Source: Siphonodentalium dalli (lineage: Eukaryota; Mollusca; Scaphopoda; Gadilida; Siphonodentaliidae). Taken from it: 64,000 nt of DNA. The notes below the pieces were generated by a model, which worked only from the letters and a program-made list of their open reading frames with translations, was not told the origin of the DNA and did not search any database. This document shows, piece by piece, positions 22,547 to 34,960 of the stretch (its first letter is position 1; every line of letters begins with the position of its first letter). The stretch covers positions 159,396,875 to 159,460,874 of the forward strand of contig CP136062.1 of assembly GCA_032622095.1 (NCBI GenBank), given 5' to 3'. Made by a program: the position numbers and the translations under genes.

Positions 22547-24130
22547 GCTAATTGCTAGTTACTAGTTATACGACGCACGACTTGACGCTTTTTTTCAAGG
22601 TGTTTCAGGGTGTTTCAAACTAGGAGACAGAATTATTCTGCGTTTCAAATGGTGATGAATTATAGTATTTTATTCATATTTTATGGCATAAATTGTTATT
22701 AAAACCGTATATACTATAAAAGAAATCGATGACTCGGAAATTAAGTGGGCCTTTAAAGTCAATACAAAGTCACAATTGCAGTTAGGTTCATCTCATACTC
22801 GTCTATTCAGCGATATTCTGCTACACAGTTTGTTATAGCCTCCAGTATTCATTAAGCGTTATAGCCCCACTGTTATAATCGCCTATAGCTGGCGTAGTCT
22901 TGCCTCTGAGATTATTGAGATATTACCTCACACGTCATGACATTATATCGCATGGAACATAGCAATTGTGTGGGTTGCGTGGCGTGAAATATGTATTGAG
23001 AAATAGCATCATACGTAATGACATTAAATCTCAATAAAACCCGCGAAAACAAAACAAAATCACATTTATTGTTTAATGTTTTAAGTTATTTCCTCCATAA
23101 AAAGAATCTTTGTGATAATGAACCCTCTCAATTCTTTAGAATATTGAATTAACCTTAACCCTTTGAACCTTGACGCCCTACCACAACCGACACCCTGACC
23201 ATGGGCTCCTCGTGGGATTTTCCTTTAAATTTTATAGTGTCTTGTTAGATGATGTTGGTTATGTTTAATTTGTGACACAGGTATGAAACTTTACAGGTCC
23301 CCGCATTGATCACTGATCATTATAAAATCGGGAGACTTTGCCACGCGGCAGCGTCTTGATAACGGTTGCTAGGCAACTACCCCGAATTGACTGGAAAGGG
23401 CAATTATACTATGGTATGTCATAACTCAATGCCAGTGATTGCGTTTTTGATGACGATAATTCCCTAATGTGAAATTTGAGATATATCGGTCAAGAATTTA
23501 AGAGAGATCGAATGAAATTAATTATTTAAGGGTAGCAGCGGTTGCTAATCAAGTACCACCAATGAAAAGATGACACCACTGAACTAACCATTAAGTGGTA
23601 GTGTTTCCTTAATTTATACAATATCTAGTCGCATAATGCTGTATATGTTCAATGGGTGCACCTGTTTGAAAATGTGCATACATATGTATGTTATGCATGG
23701 ACCATTCTATGATCATATAAGGACACTTTGCCACTCAATCTCTCCTTAGTAACGGTTACCAGACAACTACCCGGCATTAGCAAGAAACTGCAATTATGAT
23801 GCAGCTATATGTCCTATATATAACACCACATTTCGCTTAAAATGCATGTTTTTGTCATTTACAACCTATATTCTGCGCATGCGCATATATTCCTACCAGA
23901 TACTCTAGCGGGTAGACATTCCATATACACACCCTGACCACCGCCGATGTCTATGGGGCCATTTAAACATATATTAGTGGGTGTGTCGTGCATAAGTACG
24001 CTATAAACCATTTATTTCGCATTTCGCTTCTCTGCGCATGCGCGAAGAAATCAACTTGAAATGCGATCGAGGCCCTTTGTTATTGAATCGCATAGCTATA
24101 AACTATAAACACGTGGCGGTCGTTATAATG
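22547..24130. other. Unrecognised intergenic stretch
   Basis: Nothing recognised beyond low-complexity AT sequence and dispersed TGCGCATGCGC motifs near 23876 and 24035. Confidence 0.45.
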
Positions 24131-24204
24131 GCCGGTTCAGCGGCCAGTATACCGGCCGCTCGGGTGTTTCAAGGTTCACGCAGCGGCCGGTTTTCCGGCC
24201 GCTG
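24131..24204. repeat. GC-rich CGGCCG palindromes
   Basis: AGCGGCCGGTTTTCCGGCCGCT (24180-24201) is a perfect inverted repeat with a 2-4 bp loop. It is preceded by GGCCGG...CCGGCC modules with the same core at 24131-24160. Confidence 0.75.
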
Positions 24205-24229
24205 GGGTTCAAAGGGTTAAATAACAAAA

Positions 24230-24343
24230 ACCTTCGGAATAGAGAACCGTCGGAATAGTGAACCTTCGGAATAGCGAACATTAAGAATAGAGAACCTTCG
24301 GAATAGTGGACTTTCGGAATAGCGAACCTTCAGAATAGACACA
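24230..24343 (+). repeat. 16-bp minisatellite
   Basis: About seven copies of ACCTTCGGAATAG(A/T/C)GA with point variants. Confidence 0.9.
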
Positions 24344-24351
24344 TGCCATCC

Positions 24352-24645
24352 CCCAATTAATATTATATGCCCAGAGTTCAAAGGTATGGACCTATAAATT
24401 TCTAAAATTGGCCCTTAAAATATTGAACCCCAAATTGGAGCCCGTGCACATCAAAGCTTAAGTCAATTGTACCTGTGTCATGCCCCAATGCAGGAGGGTC
24501 CATATATACCGCAACATTCATATTATATGCCAAGAATTCAAAGGTATGGGCCCATAAATATTTTTCTAAGATTGGCCCTTAAAATATTGAACCCCAAATT
24601 GGAGCCCGTGCAGAAAAACCTAAGTCAGCTATACATGTGACATGT
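24352..24645 (+). repeat. Two diverged ~140-bp direct repeats
   Basis: Both copies contain TTCAAAGGTATGG, TTGGCCCTTAAAATATTGAA and CCCCAAATTGGAGCCCGTGC. Copy 1 starts near 24352 and copy 2 near 24505. Confidence 0.8.
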
Positions 24646-24954
24646 CCCTTTGGTTTTGATTATAGTATAACTAGCAACCAGCAACTAGCATGTCCCCTTC
24701 AGCTTTCCATCTTTGATTATCACACGATCGCATGCTTTTCAAAGGGTGTTGTTATAATACCAATATCAGCACATGTGCTAATCTGTGTCGGACTATCGTG
24801 ACTCTATCGGTACGGTTTACTCAAGTACGAGAATACTTATATACCCATAATGCATTCGCCCATTGGTCCACGGGTTATTAAAATTTCCAAAACATCTTAC
24901 ACCGGTGGCGTAAATAAAGCGTCAATATATAACGGGTGAGGGCGCGTACACATG

Positions 24955-25020
24955 AAGCTGCAAGAAAATATCTGCAGAAAATATCAGGTAAAATTGCACA
25001 CTGATATTTTCTTGCTGCAA
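24955..25020. repeat. Small inverted repeat
   Basis: GCTGCAAGAAAATATC at 24957 pairs with GATATTTTCTTGCTGCA near 25003, across a ~28-bp spacer. Confidence 0.65.
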
Positions 25021-25946
25021 AGATTACGCCCGTGAGAACGCCGCGGTTTAGACGGCGTTGATTGGGCTCAATCAGAGCAGTATTAGTCATGCTGGTTCAA
25101 GTGAATTGCGTCCGGTAAATAACCTATAGTCCATTTTGGCATTCATAGCTTCGTGAAATTTCCAATTGTTGACATGTATTACCGAAGTCGGGTGGGATTA
25201 GACAACCACCAAGCCTGTAGCAACGTAGCTGATCTCATGCATAAAGACCTTCTGCATAATGAGAAAGTTGTCACGTTATTTGGAAATTTGGAAACGTTAT
25301 AATTTCATAGTGCATGTATATGTGGGGTGACAAATGTTATTATGGTTTTGTGGCAAATCGGATGACCCCACCATCATTGAGACCCCCATATGAAGTTTTC
25401 GGGAGATTGTTGCTTGGTGCATGGGGCTGTGGTGTACATTACGTTACCGAACTTACATGGGTGCTTGTGGGGACATGAGACCCCCGCCAACTTGGAAATA
25501 ATATTAGTTGGAAATGTCACACCAACAATGGTTTGAAATTGTTCTTGTAGTCTGATTTTTCAACCATTAATGAATGTGGAATTAGTGGTTTTAGACCAAC
25601 ATTTGCATTTTTCCTACTGTAGTAAATTATTTGTTTGGAATACCTCCCCGGTGTCCAGTCAAATTTCAAGGTATGTGGGGTACCATATGGGAAATTCAAA
25701 GACGATGGCAGGTGTGCAAATTCAATTCTGTGATCTTGGGTCTTTGGTCCGACTCAAGAGGGGGTGCAGTTGGAAATCCATGGACATCCTCCGTCAGTGG
25801 AAGCCTCAAAAGATATATGTCCCCACACATATCCATATAATAGCTCAGCGATTATGTCAAAGAATCCAAAATGGAATTACGATGTCAATTGTTGAAACAG
25901 GCGATCATAACTCGAGTGCGTGCATGAACGGTTACCAGCGTGACCC
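25021..25946. other. Unrecognised stretch with a 126-codon frame
   Basis: The plus-strand frame at 25570-25950 has no recognisable motif, and part of the sequence is shared with the repeat-like segment at 18440-18760. I do not call a gene. Confidence 0.4.
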
Positions 25947-25949
25947 TTA

Positions 25950-26775
25950 GGGTGGATACACATATGCATGTAATCTCTGTAATTATCGTGTATTTGGCGT
26001 TTTACATGGATCATACAGACCATGTCATATGTGTCCGTTGATAACCCAATCATTGCGGCTATGTTTGACCACAGTGAGCCAAGCTATGAGCGTGCAGAGA
26101 ACCGTTGACTGAACGAAGTCGTCAGGCCGCTTAGAATAATTGTTCGCGCGATAACCCAAATGTTGGACTTTCTGTTTAAATCATTGTCAGTCGTCGCTTG
26201 ATTTTTATACCGATGATGGCCCCAGGAGTTCCCCAACCCAGGGGCTATGATCCCCAACATGGGGGCAATATTATCAGGATTTCCTGACGCAGGGGCCAAA
26301 TATGACCCCGACTTGGGGCTATATAAGATCCCGAAAGCTACCAGACGGGGTGGCTAACTATGAGCTATTTAAATAAAACATATAATTGTACCTTTTTTCC
26401 CGGATTATTCCGACCGATACATTCAACCAAGTCACTTGGCGATTTGAAGCTTTCGATACCCCACGCCAAGCAAGCATCATGGTTGAACATGTTTTATATC
26501 AAGCCTGTATACACCAGATGTGTCGCTTCTGGTGATGTGCATTAATAAAATGCCAGATATTACACAGACTTAACTAATTTCCACATCCGTGAGAGAAGAC
26601 TGGCCTTAAATGGCCTGATAGCAGAGAGTTTGACTTCGCTTATGACTACTCACTTGTCTGGCCTGTTAACAATGAACCGCTCGCGCGCAGGTGATTAATG
26701 TTGTCAAGTATTGGTGTGGCCATGTAAAATACATGTATTTTACATACAGAGATTACATGCATGTGTGTATCCACC
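25950..26775. mobile_element. TWA-flanked DNA element, copy 2 (empty-site copy)
   Basis: 826-bp sister of 9499-10819 without the nested TTAA element. The left flank is TTA (25947-25949); the right flank reads TAA after a 1-bp loss in CCACCC. Internal sequence is highly similar to copy 1 (for example AGAGAACCGTTGACTGAACG in both), indicating recent spread. Confidence 0.82.
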
Positions 26776-26778
26776 TAA

Positions 26779-27727
26779 GAGATTAGTTAACGGATCCGAT
26801 GGCCACCATTCAAGGTGAACACATATCACCAACTGGCGATAAAATATCAGCCAGTGTATAATCATGTTATACATTTCTTGAAATACCGTTGTAAAATGGT
26901 GATGAGAAATAAAAGTGTTTGTATTTGAATATCGCAACGTTTAGTTGTTGACATGGGATCATTGGAGATAATAATAAAAAATAGAAACAAATCATTGAAT
27001 ACAAAGATAAAGACCAAGCCAGGGTGGATGTGCCCATTTCTTTTTAAGACTATCTATTTATTTAATACACTCGCATCATTCACACGGGGATACTGTCATA
27101 GCGCCATTGATATACTTAAATGTATAAATGTCGACTTGAGACGATGGGGCACATGAGCTACAGATATAAGTTTGAATTTGAAAAAAAAATATATATCGTA
27201 TGGATAAAGTCTGGTATATGTTTTAATCATCCTATAACTTGAAATCGAGGTTATGTGTGAATTCGAATAGTGATGTTTAGGATAAAGCGTGACTACAAAT
27301 AAACTGACACTCAGTGTATGCTGATGTACATTATATTTATATTACGGTTGATATTTTCAAAAATTACAGAATGATTAACTTTACAGATACATGCATTCCC
27401 CCAAAACCAACATTCGCCACAAATTGTTGTTAATTTGAAATCAGCGACATGGCCGGTGTCGAGACACATACGTTTTCTCGAGTCATGGCATTTTTCTATG
27501 AAGAAATCACACTTTCAAAGCCGAACGACATACAAACGTATTCAGTAACTTGTTCTCTATAATTAGATACGCGAGCACAAGAAAAAACAACGTATTCCTT
27601 TGCAATTATTTAGAATTAGAATCGTATACAACACAACAGCGTATTTCCCTCCAAAAATTACAAGTGCACGAAACGGTCGGTTGTCAAAATAACACTTATG
27701 CACATGACAATACTTTGTACTGCAATG
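26779..27727. other. Unrecognised intergenic stretch
   Basis: AT-rich, no supported gene or repeat. Short frames (26953-27156, 27550-27738) lack motifs. Confidence 0.45.
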
Positions 27728-27739
27728 GGTGCGACTAAT

Positions 27740-29740
27740 TACCGCCTGGGACCGCCCGGGACCGCCCGGTGACCGCCCGGGACCGCCCGGGTGGCCCCAC
27801 GTGCCCGTGGACACAATTTATCGACGTTATAACGTAGCGACATGCCACATGAGGGCAACATAGAAAAATTTACTCGCTCGCTCGAGGTGATTCTCGGTAG
27901 TGCAATACACCTGAGTGTTAATTCCATATATTGACTCGTTGAGGCGTCCACGGCCGATGTTATTAACCCCGATAAAATAGTGTATAAACAAAAATAACAT
28001 TGGGACCGCCCGGGACCACCCGGGCGGCCCCATAGGCGCGTGTACACTATATCTCGAAGTTATAACATAGGGACATACCCCACGAGGTCAACCTAGAAAA
28101 TGTTACTCGCTCGCTCGACTCCGGCCGATGTTATCAACCCCTCAAAAACCGATAAAATGGTATATAATCAAAAAGAACATTGGGACCGCCCGGGAGGCCC
28201 CATGGGCCCGTGGACACTATATCTCGACGTTATAACGTAGCGACATAGCCCACGAGGTCAACATAGAAAATGGTACTCGCTCGCTCGACTCCGGTCGGTG
28301 TTATTAACCCCTCAAAATCCGATAAAATGGTATATAAACAAAAATAACACTGAGACCGCCCGGGAGGCCCCATGGGCCCGAGGACACTATATCTCGACGA
28401 TATAACGTAGCGACATACCCCACGAGGTCAACATAGAACATGGTACTCTATCGCTCGACTCCGACCGGTGTTATTAACCCCACAAAATCCGATAAAATGG
28501 TATATAATCAAAAAGAAAATTGGGACCGCCCGGGCGCCCCCTGGGCCCATGGAGACTATATATCGACGTCATAACGTAGCGACATACCCCACGAGGTCAA
28601 CCTAGAAAATGTTACTCGCTCGCTCGATTCCGGCCGGTGTAATTAACCCTCAAATTCCGATAAAATGGTATACAAACAAAAAGAACAAGTGGTGCTGGGA
28701 CCGCCCGGGACCGCCCGGGCTGCCTCACGGGCCCGTGGACACTATATATCAACGGTATAACGTAGCGACATACCCCAACGAGGTCAACCTAGAAAATGTT
28801 ACTCGCTCGTTCTACTCCGGCCGGTGTTATTAACCTCAAAATCCGATAAAATAGTATATTAACAAAAAGAACATTGGGACCGCCCGGGACCGCCCGGTGG
28901 CCCCACGTGCCCATGGACACAACATCTCGACGTTATAACGTAGCGACATGCCACCTGATGGCAACATAGAAATATTTACTCGCTCGCTCGTCTCCGGCGG
29001 GTCATATTAACCCCACAAATGCCGATATTGGCTAACAGAGCCTGGGTGATTACTGGTGGCTTCGTGTGTTTTCAGACAGATTATTTTGGTGATTCTAGGT
29101 AGTGCAATACACCTGAGTGTTAATTCCATATATTGACTCGTTGACGCGTCCACGGCCGATGTTATTAACCCCTCAAAATCCGGTAAAATAGTGTATAAAC
29201 AAAAAGAAACTTGGGACCGCCCGGGCGGCCCCACGGGCCCGTGGACACTATATCTCGAACTTATAACATAGCGACATACCCCACGAGGTCAACCTAGAAA
29301 ATGTTACTCGCTCGCTCGACTGCGGCCTGTGTTATTAACCCCCCAAATCCGATAAAATGGTATATAAACAAAAAGTACACTGGAACCACCCGAGAGGCCC
29401 CCTGGGCCCGTGGACACTATATCTCGACGTTATAACGTAGCGACTTACCCCACGAGGTCAACCTAGAAAATGTTACTCGCTCGCTCGACTCCGGTCGGTG
29501 TTATTAACCCCTCAAAATCCGATAAAATGGTATATAACCAAAAAGAACATTGGGACCACCCGGGACCGCCCGGGGGCCCCATGGGCCCGTGGACACTATA
29601 TCTCGACGGTATAAAGTCGCGACATACCCCACGAGGTCAACCTAGAAAATCTTTCTCGCTCACTCGACTCCGGCCGGTATCATTAACCCCATAAAAATCC
29701 GATATTGGCTAAGAAGGCACGGACAACTCGGTGTCTTCTT
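27740..29740 (+). repeat. Left-arm satellite array, ~170-bp unit
   Basis: Unit modules in order are GGGACCGCCCGGG, GGCCCCATGGGCCCGTGGAC, ATATCTCGACGTTATAACG, CCCCACGAGGTCAACCTAG, TTACTCGCTCGCTCGACTCC, and GATAAAATGGTATAT. The CTCCGG landmark falls at 28121, 28291, 28461, 28630 and 28817: periods of 169-187 bp. Longer variant units with GCAATACACCTGAGTGTTAA occur near 27900 and 29105. Confidence 0.9.
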
Positions 29741-31169
29741 TTGATTTCGGACAGCATATTTTGATGATGTATGGTAGTGCAATACCACCTGATAGTGACT
29801 TCCAGATATTGACTCGCCGACGCGTCAACACAAAATCCCGCAAAATACCGTATCACAATAAATATTCGGCCCTACGTGATCGTAAATATCGCAATTTTCT
29901 TGAATGTTTTCAATACAAATTAATAACTTTGCACCTATAATTTTTATAATTTGACACGAGCGGGTGTAATTGTGTTGATTTCGACAGCAACTGCTTGTAT
30001 GAAGAGAGCCGCGGCAGATGTTTGAATGTGTTGATATCAATTAGCAGTAAAACGGTATCGCAATTGTTATATTGTATACATTAACCCGTTCACAATAATC
30101 AGAAGACATATTGGCGGATTTAAACCGAAAGTGTATTTTCATAACACTTGGGGAAGACCAACAGGTAATCTCGTGACAACAGTGGAGATTTGCGATGAGG
30201 GGTTTCCGGGTTTTTTTATTGCAATCGAAAATGGTCGTAATCCCAAAATCTTCTTGGTGCTAGACAATAACGATCAATATGACGAAGAGAGTATTTGTGA
30301 TACTGGAAACCCGTGTACTTAATTTGCTTACCGACCAATCACACGATATTTCGTTATGGGGTAGATTATATATAATCGTGTGTGAATTAAAAATAAAATT
30401 TAATTCTAAATATCTTAAAATCATGCGACCACGTATTCGATTCACAATTCCATCCATGGTGCTGTATCCGTGTTCCGTCTGCTCTACTGAAGCTGAAGAT
30501 GAGTCAATATATTTTATATAGTGGGGGAGATGACCATATTACATATTATATATTTTCTTTATAAGCTCCACATATGGAGAGTATGATGACCTCCATCACC
30601 GGGAATAATGTTTTCAGTCCTTGCCCAAAAGGTCGTGGGTTGGGTTGCAATATGGGGAGGTACTTTGACCAGGAAAATCCTATTATACATGTCCAGTTGA
30701 CATCAGAGGTCTTAAAAGGGCACTAATTATTAATAAAATAAAATCATTAATTATATAACCAAAATTGTTGAAATCTGATCGGTGAAAATTGAAACATGTG
30801 GGTGAAATTGGCCCATGGCGTGTCAAGAGAAAAGGGCACTAAGTATTGGTAAAATAAAATAATTAATTTTATAACCAAAATTGTTGCAATCTGATCGGTG
30901 AGAATTGAAACATGTGGGTAAAATTAGCCCACAGCGTGTCAAGAGTTATAGATGCTGTTGACTTCAGACGACTTAAAGGGGCAAATACGAGCAATTGTTG
31001 GCTGATGTTACAATAACCGCTCTTTAGTTGTCACAATATGATAATATTCCAGGCATTTATAAATTGGTGCGTTAGATTAGACTAGTCGATCCTTAAATAG
31101 TGACTTTTCAATTTCTATTAGTGGAGATAGAGCTGCGAACAAATATATGTGATCTGATTTGGTTTGGGG
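29741..31169. other. Loop of the 170-bp foldback
   Basis: Mostly AT-rich with no supported gene. A tandem duplication of ~117 bp lies at 30714-30947 (AAAAGGGCACTAA, AACCAAAATTGTTG, CTGATCGGTGA and GAAACATGTGGGT in both). Two overlapping frames at 30131-30521 have no recognised motif. Confidence 0.5.
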
Positions 31170-31880
31170 GGGGGGAGGTAACGTCCCAGTGTTATTTTTG
31201 TTTATATACCATTTTATCGGATTTTGAGGGGTTAATACCACCGGCCGGAGTCGAGCGAGCGAGTATCATTTTCTATGTTGACCTCGTGGGGTATGTCGCT
31301 ACGTTATACCGTCGAGATATAGCGTCCACGGGCCCATGGGGCCTCCCGGGCGGTCCCGGGTGGTCCCAGTGTTCATTTTGTTTATATACCATCTTATCGG
31401 ATTTTGAGGGGTTAATAACACCGACCGGAGTCGAGCGAGCGAGTAACATTTTCTAGGTTAACCTCGTGTGGTATGTCGCTATGTTATAACGTCGAGATAT
31501 AGTGTCCACGGGCCCATGGGACCGCCCGGGCGGTCCCAAGGTTATTTTTGTTTATACACTATTTTACCAGAGTTTGAGGGGTTAATAACATCGGCCGTGG
31601 ACGCGTCAACGAGTCAATATATGGAATTAACACTCAGGTGTATTGCACTACCGAGAATCACCAAAAATAATCTGTCTGAAAACACACGAAGACACCGGTA
31701 ATCACACAGGCTCTTTTAGCCAACAGCGGCATTTGTGGGGTTAATATGACCGGCCGGAGACGAGCGAGCGAGTAAATTTTTTTATGTTGCCCTCAGCTGG
31801 CATGTCGCTACGTTATAACGTCGAGATATTGTGTCCACTGGCACGTGGGGCCACCTGGGCGGTCCCGGGCGGTAATTAGT
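31170..31880 (-). repeat. Right-arm inverted satellite array
   Basis: Reverse-complement units of 27740-29740, including the long variant (31560-31740). GAGTCGAGCGAGCGAGTA recurs near 31243 and 31427. Fewer units than the left arm, so arm lengths have diverged by unequal copy number. Confidence 0.9.
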
Positions 31881-31895
31881 CGCACCGTCTGCAAT

Positions 31896-32770
31896 TAACG
31901 GAATCGGCAACGGAACGGACGGCAATTTGAACGCCAATGTTAACGCCAATGTTAAGTCATCCTGAACGCACCATTGAACACTGGTGTTCAGCTAAATGTA
32001 CATTTTGTTGTGTTTAGTGGTATTATATGTGCCATAATTGAAAATATGTTATATAATTTCATTCCGAACCGATCAACGGGAAACACTCAAATTTTCATGT
32101 AATTAATTAATCATTAACAGTGGCCTGTTTAATGCAACTTTCAGTCTATTAAATAAATAATTTAATGCCATTAACTTGCTCCAAAACAAGTCATTACTTA
32201 CTATTAACGGCATTAAACGAATCCAACCCCGCTCGTCACAATCACAAAAAGCATGCGATAAATACGAAATGCATGGTGTTCCCGAAGCCCCATTACTCTG
32301 AAGAGTCTATTTTACTCGCAGTAGGGTATGTGCATGGCATGCATCAGTATGATTATTGCTTTTAATCAATAATAGATGGCGCCTGTACATGTCTTCGAAG
32401 TAAAGGAAAATTTACTTGTATTTATGTCAATAAAGTGTTATTTGTTGGAATTGCACGGGTTTGACATAATCCTAGAATTAATTTATTACGTATATATCAA
32501 TTTCCAATTAATCATGCGATTGATAATTGATTAGTCTATGGCCGCACGCACTCAACGCAACATGCCAAGATATTCTATTTACCGAATTTAGTCAAATAGG
32601 CCAACAAGATGTGATGTCGGTTTGTGTTATGGTGTGTATTATTGGAATTTGAAATGCATGAGCCAATTGGCAGTTAACCATATGACCGAATAGGATATAT
32701 TGTAACACACACGATCTGTGTAAATATTTGTTGCTGACTTAGCATTGGTTTTTGCCGCGCGATTAAGAAG
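31896..32770. other. Unrecognised intergenic stretch
   Basis: No supported feature apart from a short AACGCCAATGTT duplication at 31930-31955. Confidence 0.45.
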
Positions 32771-33170
32771 GGTATCACCCCCTCTCCCTGAATCCTGAAT
32801 ACCAGTTAATTGGGGGGTGGTGAATCCCGAATACCAGTTAATTTGGGGGGTGAATCCTGAATACATGTTAAGAAATAATATGCGATAAATGACATACAAT
32901 TTGACGCTGGTCGCGTTATGGGCGTTATGAGGCCGTTATGATACGACTAATGATTGTTTATGATGGCATGGTGGTCGAATATGCCCAATAAGCTATTCTA
33001 CCCACTCATTCATATATAAACAGGCACAAAATATTATTTTGCGCCATCAAAACCTGCGTCCAAGATGCTTTGCTTGAACCTGGATACCAGTTAATTCGAG
33101 GGTACAAATCCCGCGTACGGCTTCAAACCACCCTGAATCCCGCGCACCGAAAAGGGGGGGGGGTGATACC
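32771..33170. mobile_element. 400-bp miniature element with GGTATCACCCCC ends, copy 1
   Basis: Starts GGTATCACCCCCTCTCCC and ends GGGGGGGTGATACC. Inside are short direct repeats of TGAATACCAGTTAATT(T)GG. The sister copy at 33456-34190 shares the interior, for example CATCAAAACCTGCGTCCAAG. Confidence 0.8.
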
Positions 33171-33204
33171 ATCATTAAGGGAAATACCCTTATTATAATA
33201 TGAT

Positions 33205-33432
33205 TAGCGTTTGTTATTCTGCAGCTTTTTTCGTCTGTTTCCGCAAATTGTATTAGATTCGAGTCGTCAAAAATACGACGGATTTCTTACCGATTTCTGG
33301 ACGGATTTCAGGACGGAGATTCGTCTGCCACGAATCTAACTGTTTTACACGTTGCACCACCGACGCATTTAATACAATTATGGGTCTTGTGTTAGATTCG
33401 AGCCGCCAATAATCCGTCGTGTAAACGGGCCT
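33205..33432. mobile_element. Deletion derivative of the GGCCCG-ended DNA transposon
   Basis: Matches the right end of the elements at 47475-48882 and 48963-50554: GTATTAGATTCGAGTCGTC, ACGGAGATTCGTCTG, and a terminal CCGTCGTGTAAACGGGCC ending at 33432. The left end and internal minisatellite are missing. Confidence 0.65.
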
Positions 33433-33455
33433 GATGTGACAAGGCCAAACTTGAG

Positions 33456-34190
33456 GGTATCGCCCCCTCCCCCTGAATCCTGAATACCATCATCATCATC
33501 ATGTTTATTTGTACGGTACACCATATATGGTCAAATGTACATGAACACAGAATAACAAGACAAAATGGACGGATTACAAAAGACAAAGTTAAGTAATAAC
33601 AATGATATATGGTGGTATACGATGAGAGATGGCAATATACATATGTTATACCGGTATATGCCTCCCATAAGTTGTGATACTATATGAAGATGGTTGGCAA
33701 ATATACCATTCATATTTGAAACTGGCAACACTGGCATGGTCTCAAGTCGAAGAATCTTTGTTAATTCTTTTTAGTTGTACTCGATTTAGGAATACCAGTT
33801 AATTTGGGGGGGGGGTGTTAATCCTGAATACAAGTTAATTTTGGGGGTGAATCCTGAATACAAGTTAATTTTGGGGGGTGAATCCTGAATACATTGTTAA
33901 GAAATATGCGATAAATGACATACAAATTGACGCCGGTCGCGTTATGATGCCTTTTATGATACGATTAATGATACTTTATGATGGTATGGTGGTCGAAATG
34001 CCCAAGAAGCTATTATCTACCCACTCATTCATACATATAACTAGCACAAAAATATTATTTTGTGCCATCAAAACCTGCGTCCAAGATGTTTTGCTTGAAC
34101 CTGAATACCTGTTAATTCGGGGGTATGAATCCCGCGTACGGCTTCAAAACACCCTGAATTCCACATACCGAAGGGGGGGGGGGTGATACC
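33456..34190. mobile_element. GGTATC-ended miniature element, copy 2, carrying an insertion
   Basis: Begins GGTATCGCCCCCTCCCCC and ends GGGGGGTGATACC at 34190. Removing the 300-bp insertion at 33489-33788 restores colinearity with 32771-33170. Confidence 0.78.
33489..33788 (-). mobile_element. 300-bp retroposon with (GAT)n tail
   Basis: Flanked by a 7-bp direct repeat GAATACC (33482-33488, 33789-33795) inside a sequence whose uninterrupted form exists at 32771-33170. One end is a run of ATC, that is, a (GAT)n 3' tail on the minus strand, as expected of a 5'-truncated LINE or SINE copy. Source family not recognised. Confidence 0.75.
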
Positions 34191-34507
34191 CACATACATG
34201 ACTCTGTGGAAAGCGAGTATGACAGTGCATGGCAATATTAGTGAATGTCAATGACGCATAACGGGATCTAAAATATTGTTGGTTAACATTGTGTCACTTC
34301 CTGTATTTAATTATTTATTTTGATGCAAATTCTGATATTTCTGGGCTTAATACGATATTATATCGTAACGGCAGTTAAATTGTCACGCATGTGTTCACAC
34401 CATGCAGTGATATTGTAAACGGTATGATACACTGTGATAGAGCTCGATAGTAATTACTTTTTAGCAGCGCCACCTGTCCACTGAGAGGGTCGGTCTGCAA
34501 GCAGGTA
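34191..34507. other. Short unrecognised stretch
   Basis: No gene or repeat seen between the GGTATC-ended element and the TA-flanked element. Confidence 0.45.
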
Positions 34508-34509
34508 TA

Positions 34510-34960
34510 GGTTACACTGGTGTAAATGTTTTCCATAGGCCTCAGTGATAACGTTTTAGCGTATGCTGTTGGCTATATGAACCATGGGTCCAATTTTTTT
34601 TTTTAATCTGAAAAATTGACATTTCGGGAAACTTTTTACACAAAAAAATCATATCTGTCTAGCAGGGAATTCGCCTTTAAATCTTGTGTTTTCGTAACTA
34701 GTGTCAGATCCGCATAAAAAAATACTGTCATATTTTAGACCACACCAACAAATTCAAACTTCACTACAAAGGGTTAATTCCTGTGCCAATGGCTATCTTA
34801 CCTATGGGAAATCATAGGGAAGAGGTGTGATGATTTTTTTATGCAAAAAGCACACAAGGCTATTGACCAATCAGGGCCCAGTGTCTATTTTATTCTCTCC
34901 TATATATTCCTCCCGCATCCGCTAGAGGTCTCTCCGAACCTTATTTACACCAGTGTAACC
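34510..34960. mobile_element. 451-bp TA-flanked miniature element, copy 1
   Basis: TIR GGTTACACTGGTGTAAAT / ATTTACACCAGTGTAACC with TA on both sides (34508-34509, 34961-34962). It is almost identical to copy 2 at 35863-36313: I see about two substitutions, one of them in a T run. A TA duplication is usual for Tc1/mariner-type transposases. Confidence 0.85.

Larger units (their letters stand above)
27728..31886. mobile_element. 4.16-kb foldback built of ~170-bp GC-rich tandem units
   Basis: Outer inverted repeat GGTGCGACTAATTACCGCC at 27728 and its complement ending at 31886. TGCAAT occurs just outside each end (27721-27726 and 31890-31895), separated by 1 and 3 bases; a 6-bp duplication with imperfect extreme ends is possible. 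The left arm is about 10-11 direct units to ~29740; the right arm is about 3-4 inverted units from ~31180. The loop (29741-31170) is AT-rich. No transposase is visible. Confidence 0.75.

Noticed and set aside
24178-24204. Rho-independent terminator from the GC hairpin
   Set aside because: The context is metazoan DNA with no upstream gene and no U-tract logic.
25570-25950. 126-codon frame as a gene
   Set aside because: No motif, ordinary length for chance in this window, and overlap with a repeat-like segment also found near 18440-18760.
27740-29740. CRISPR-like array
   Set aside because: Units are ~170-bp contiguous tandem repeats without unique spacers, in eukaryotic DNA.
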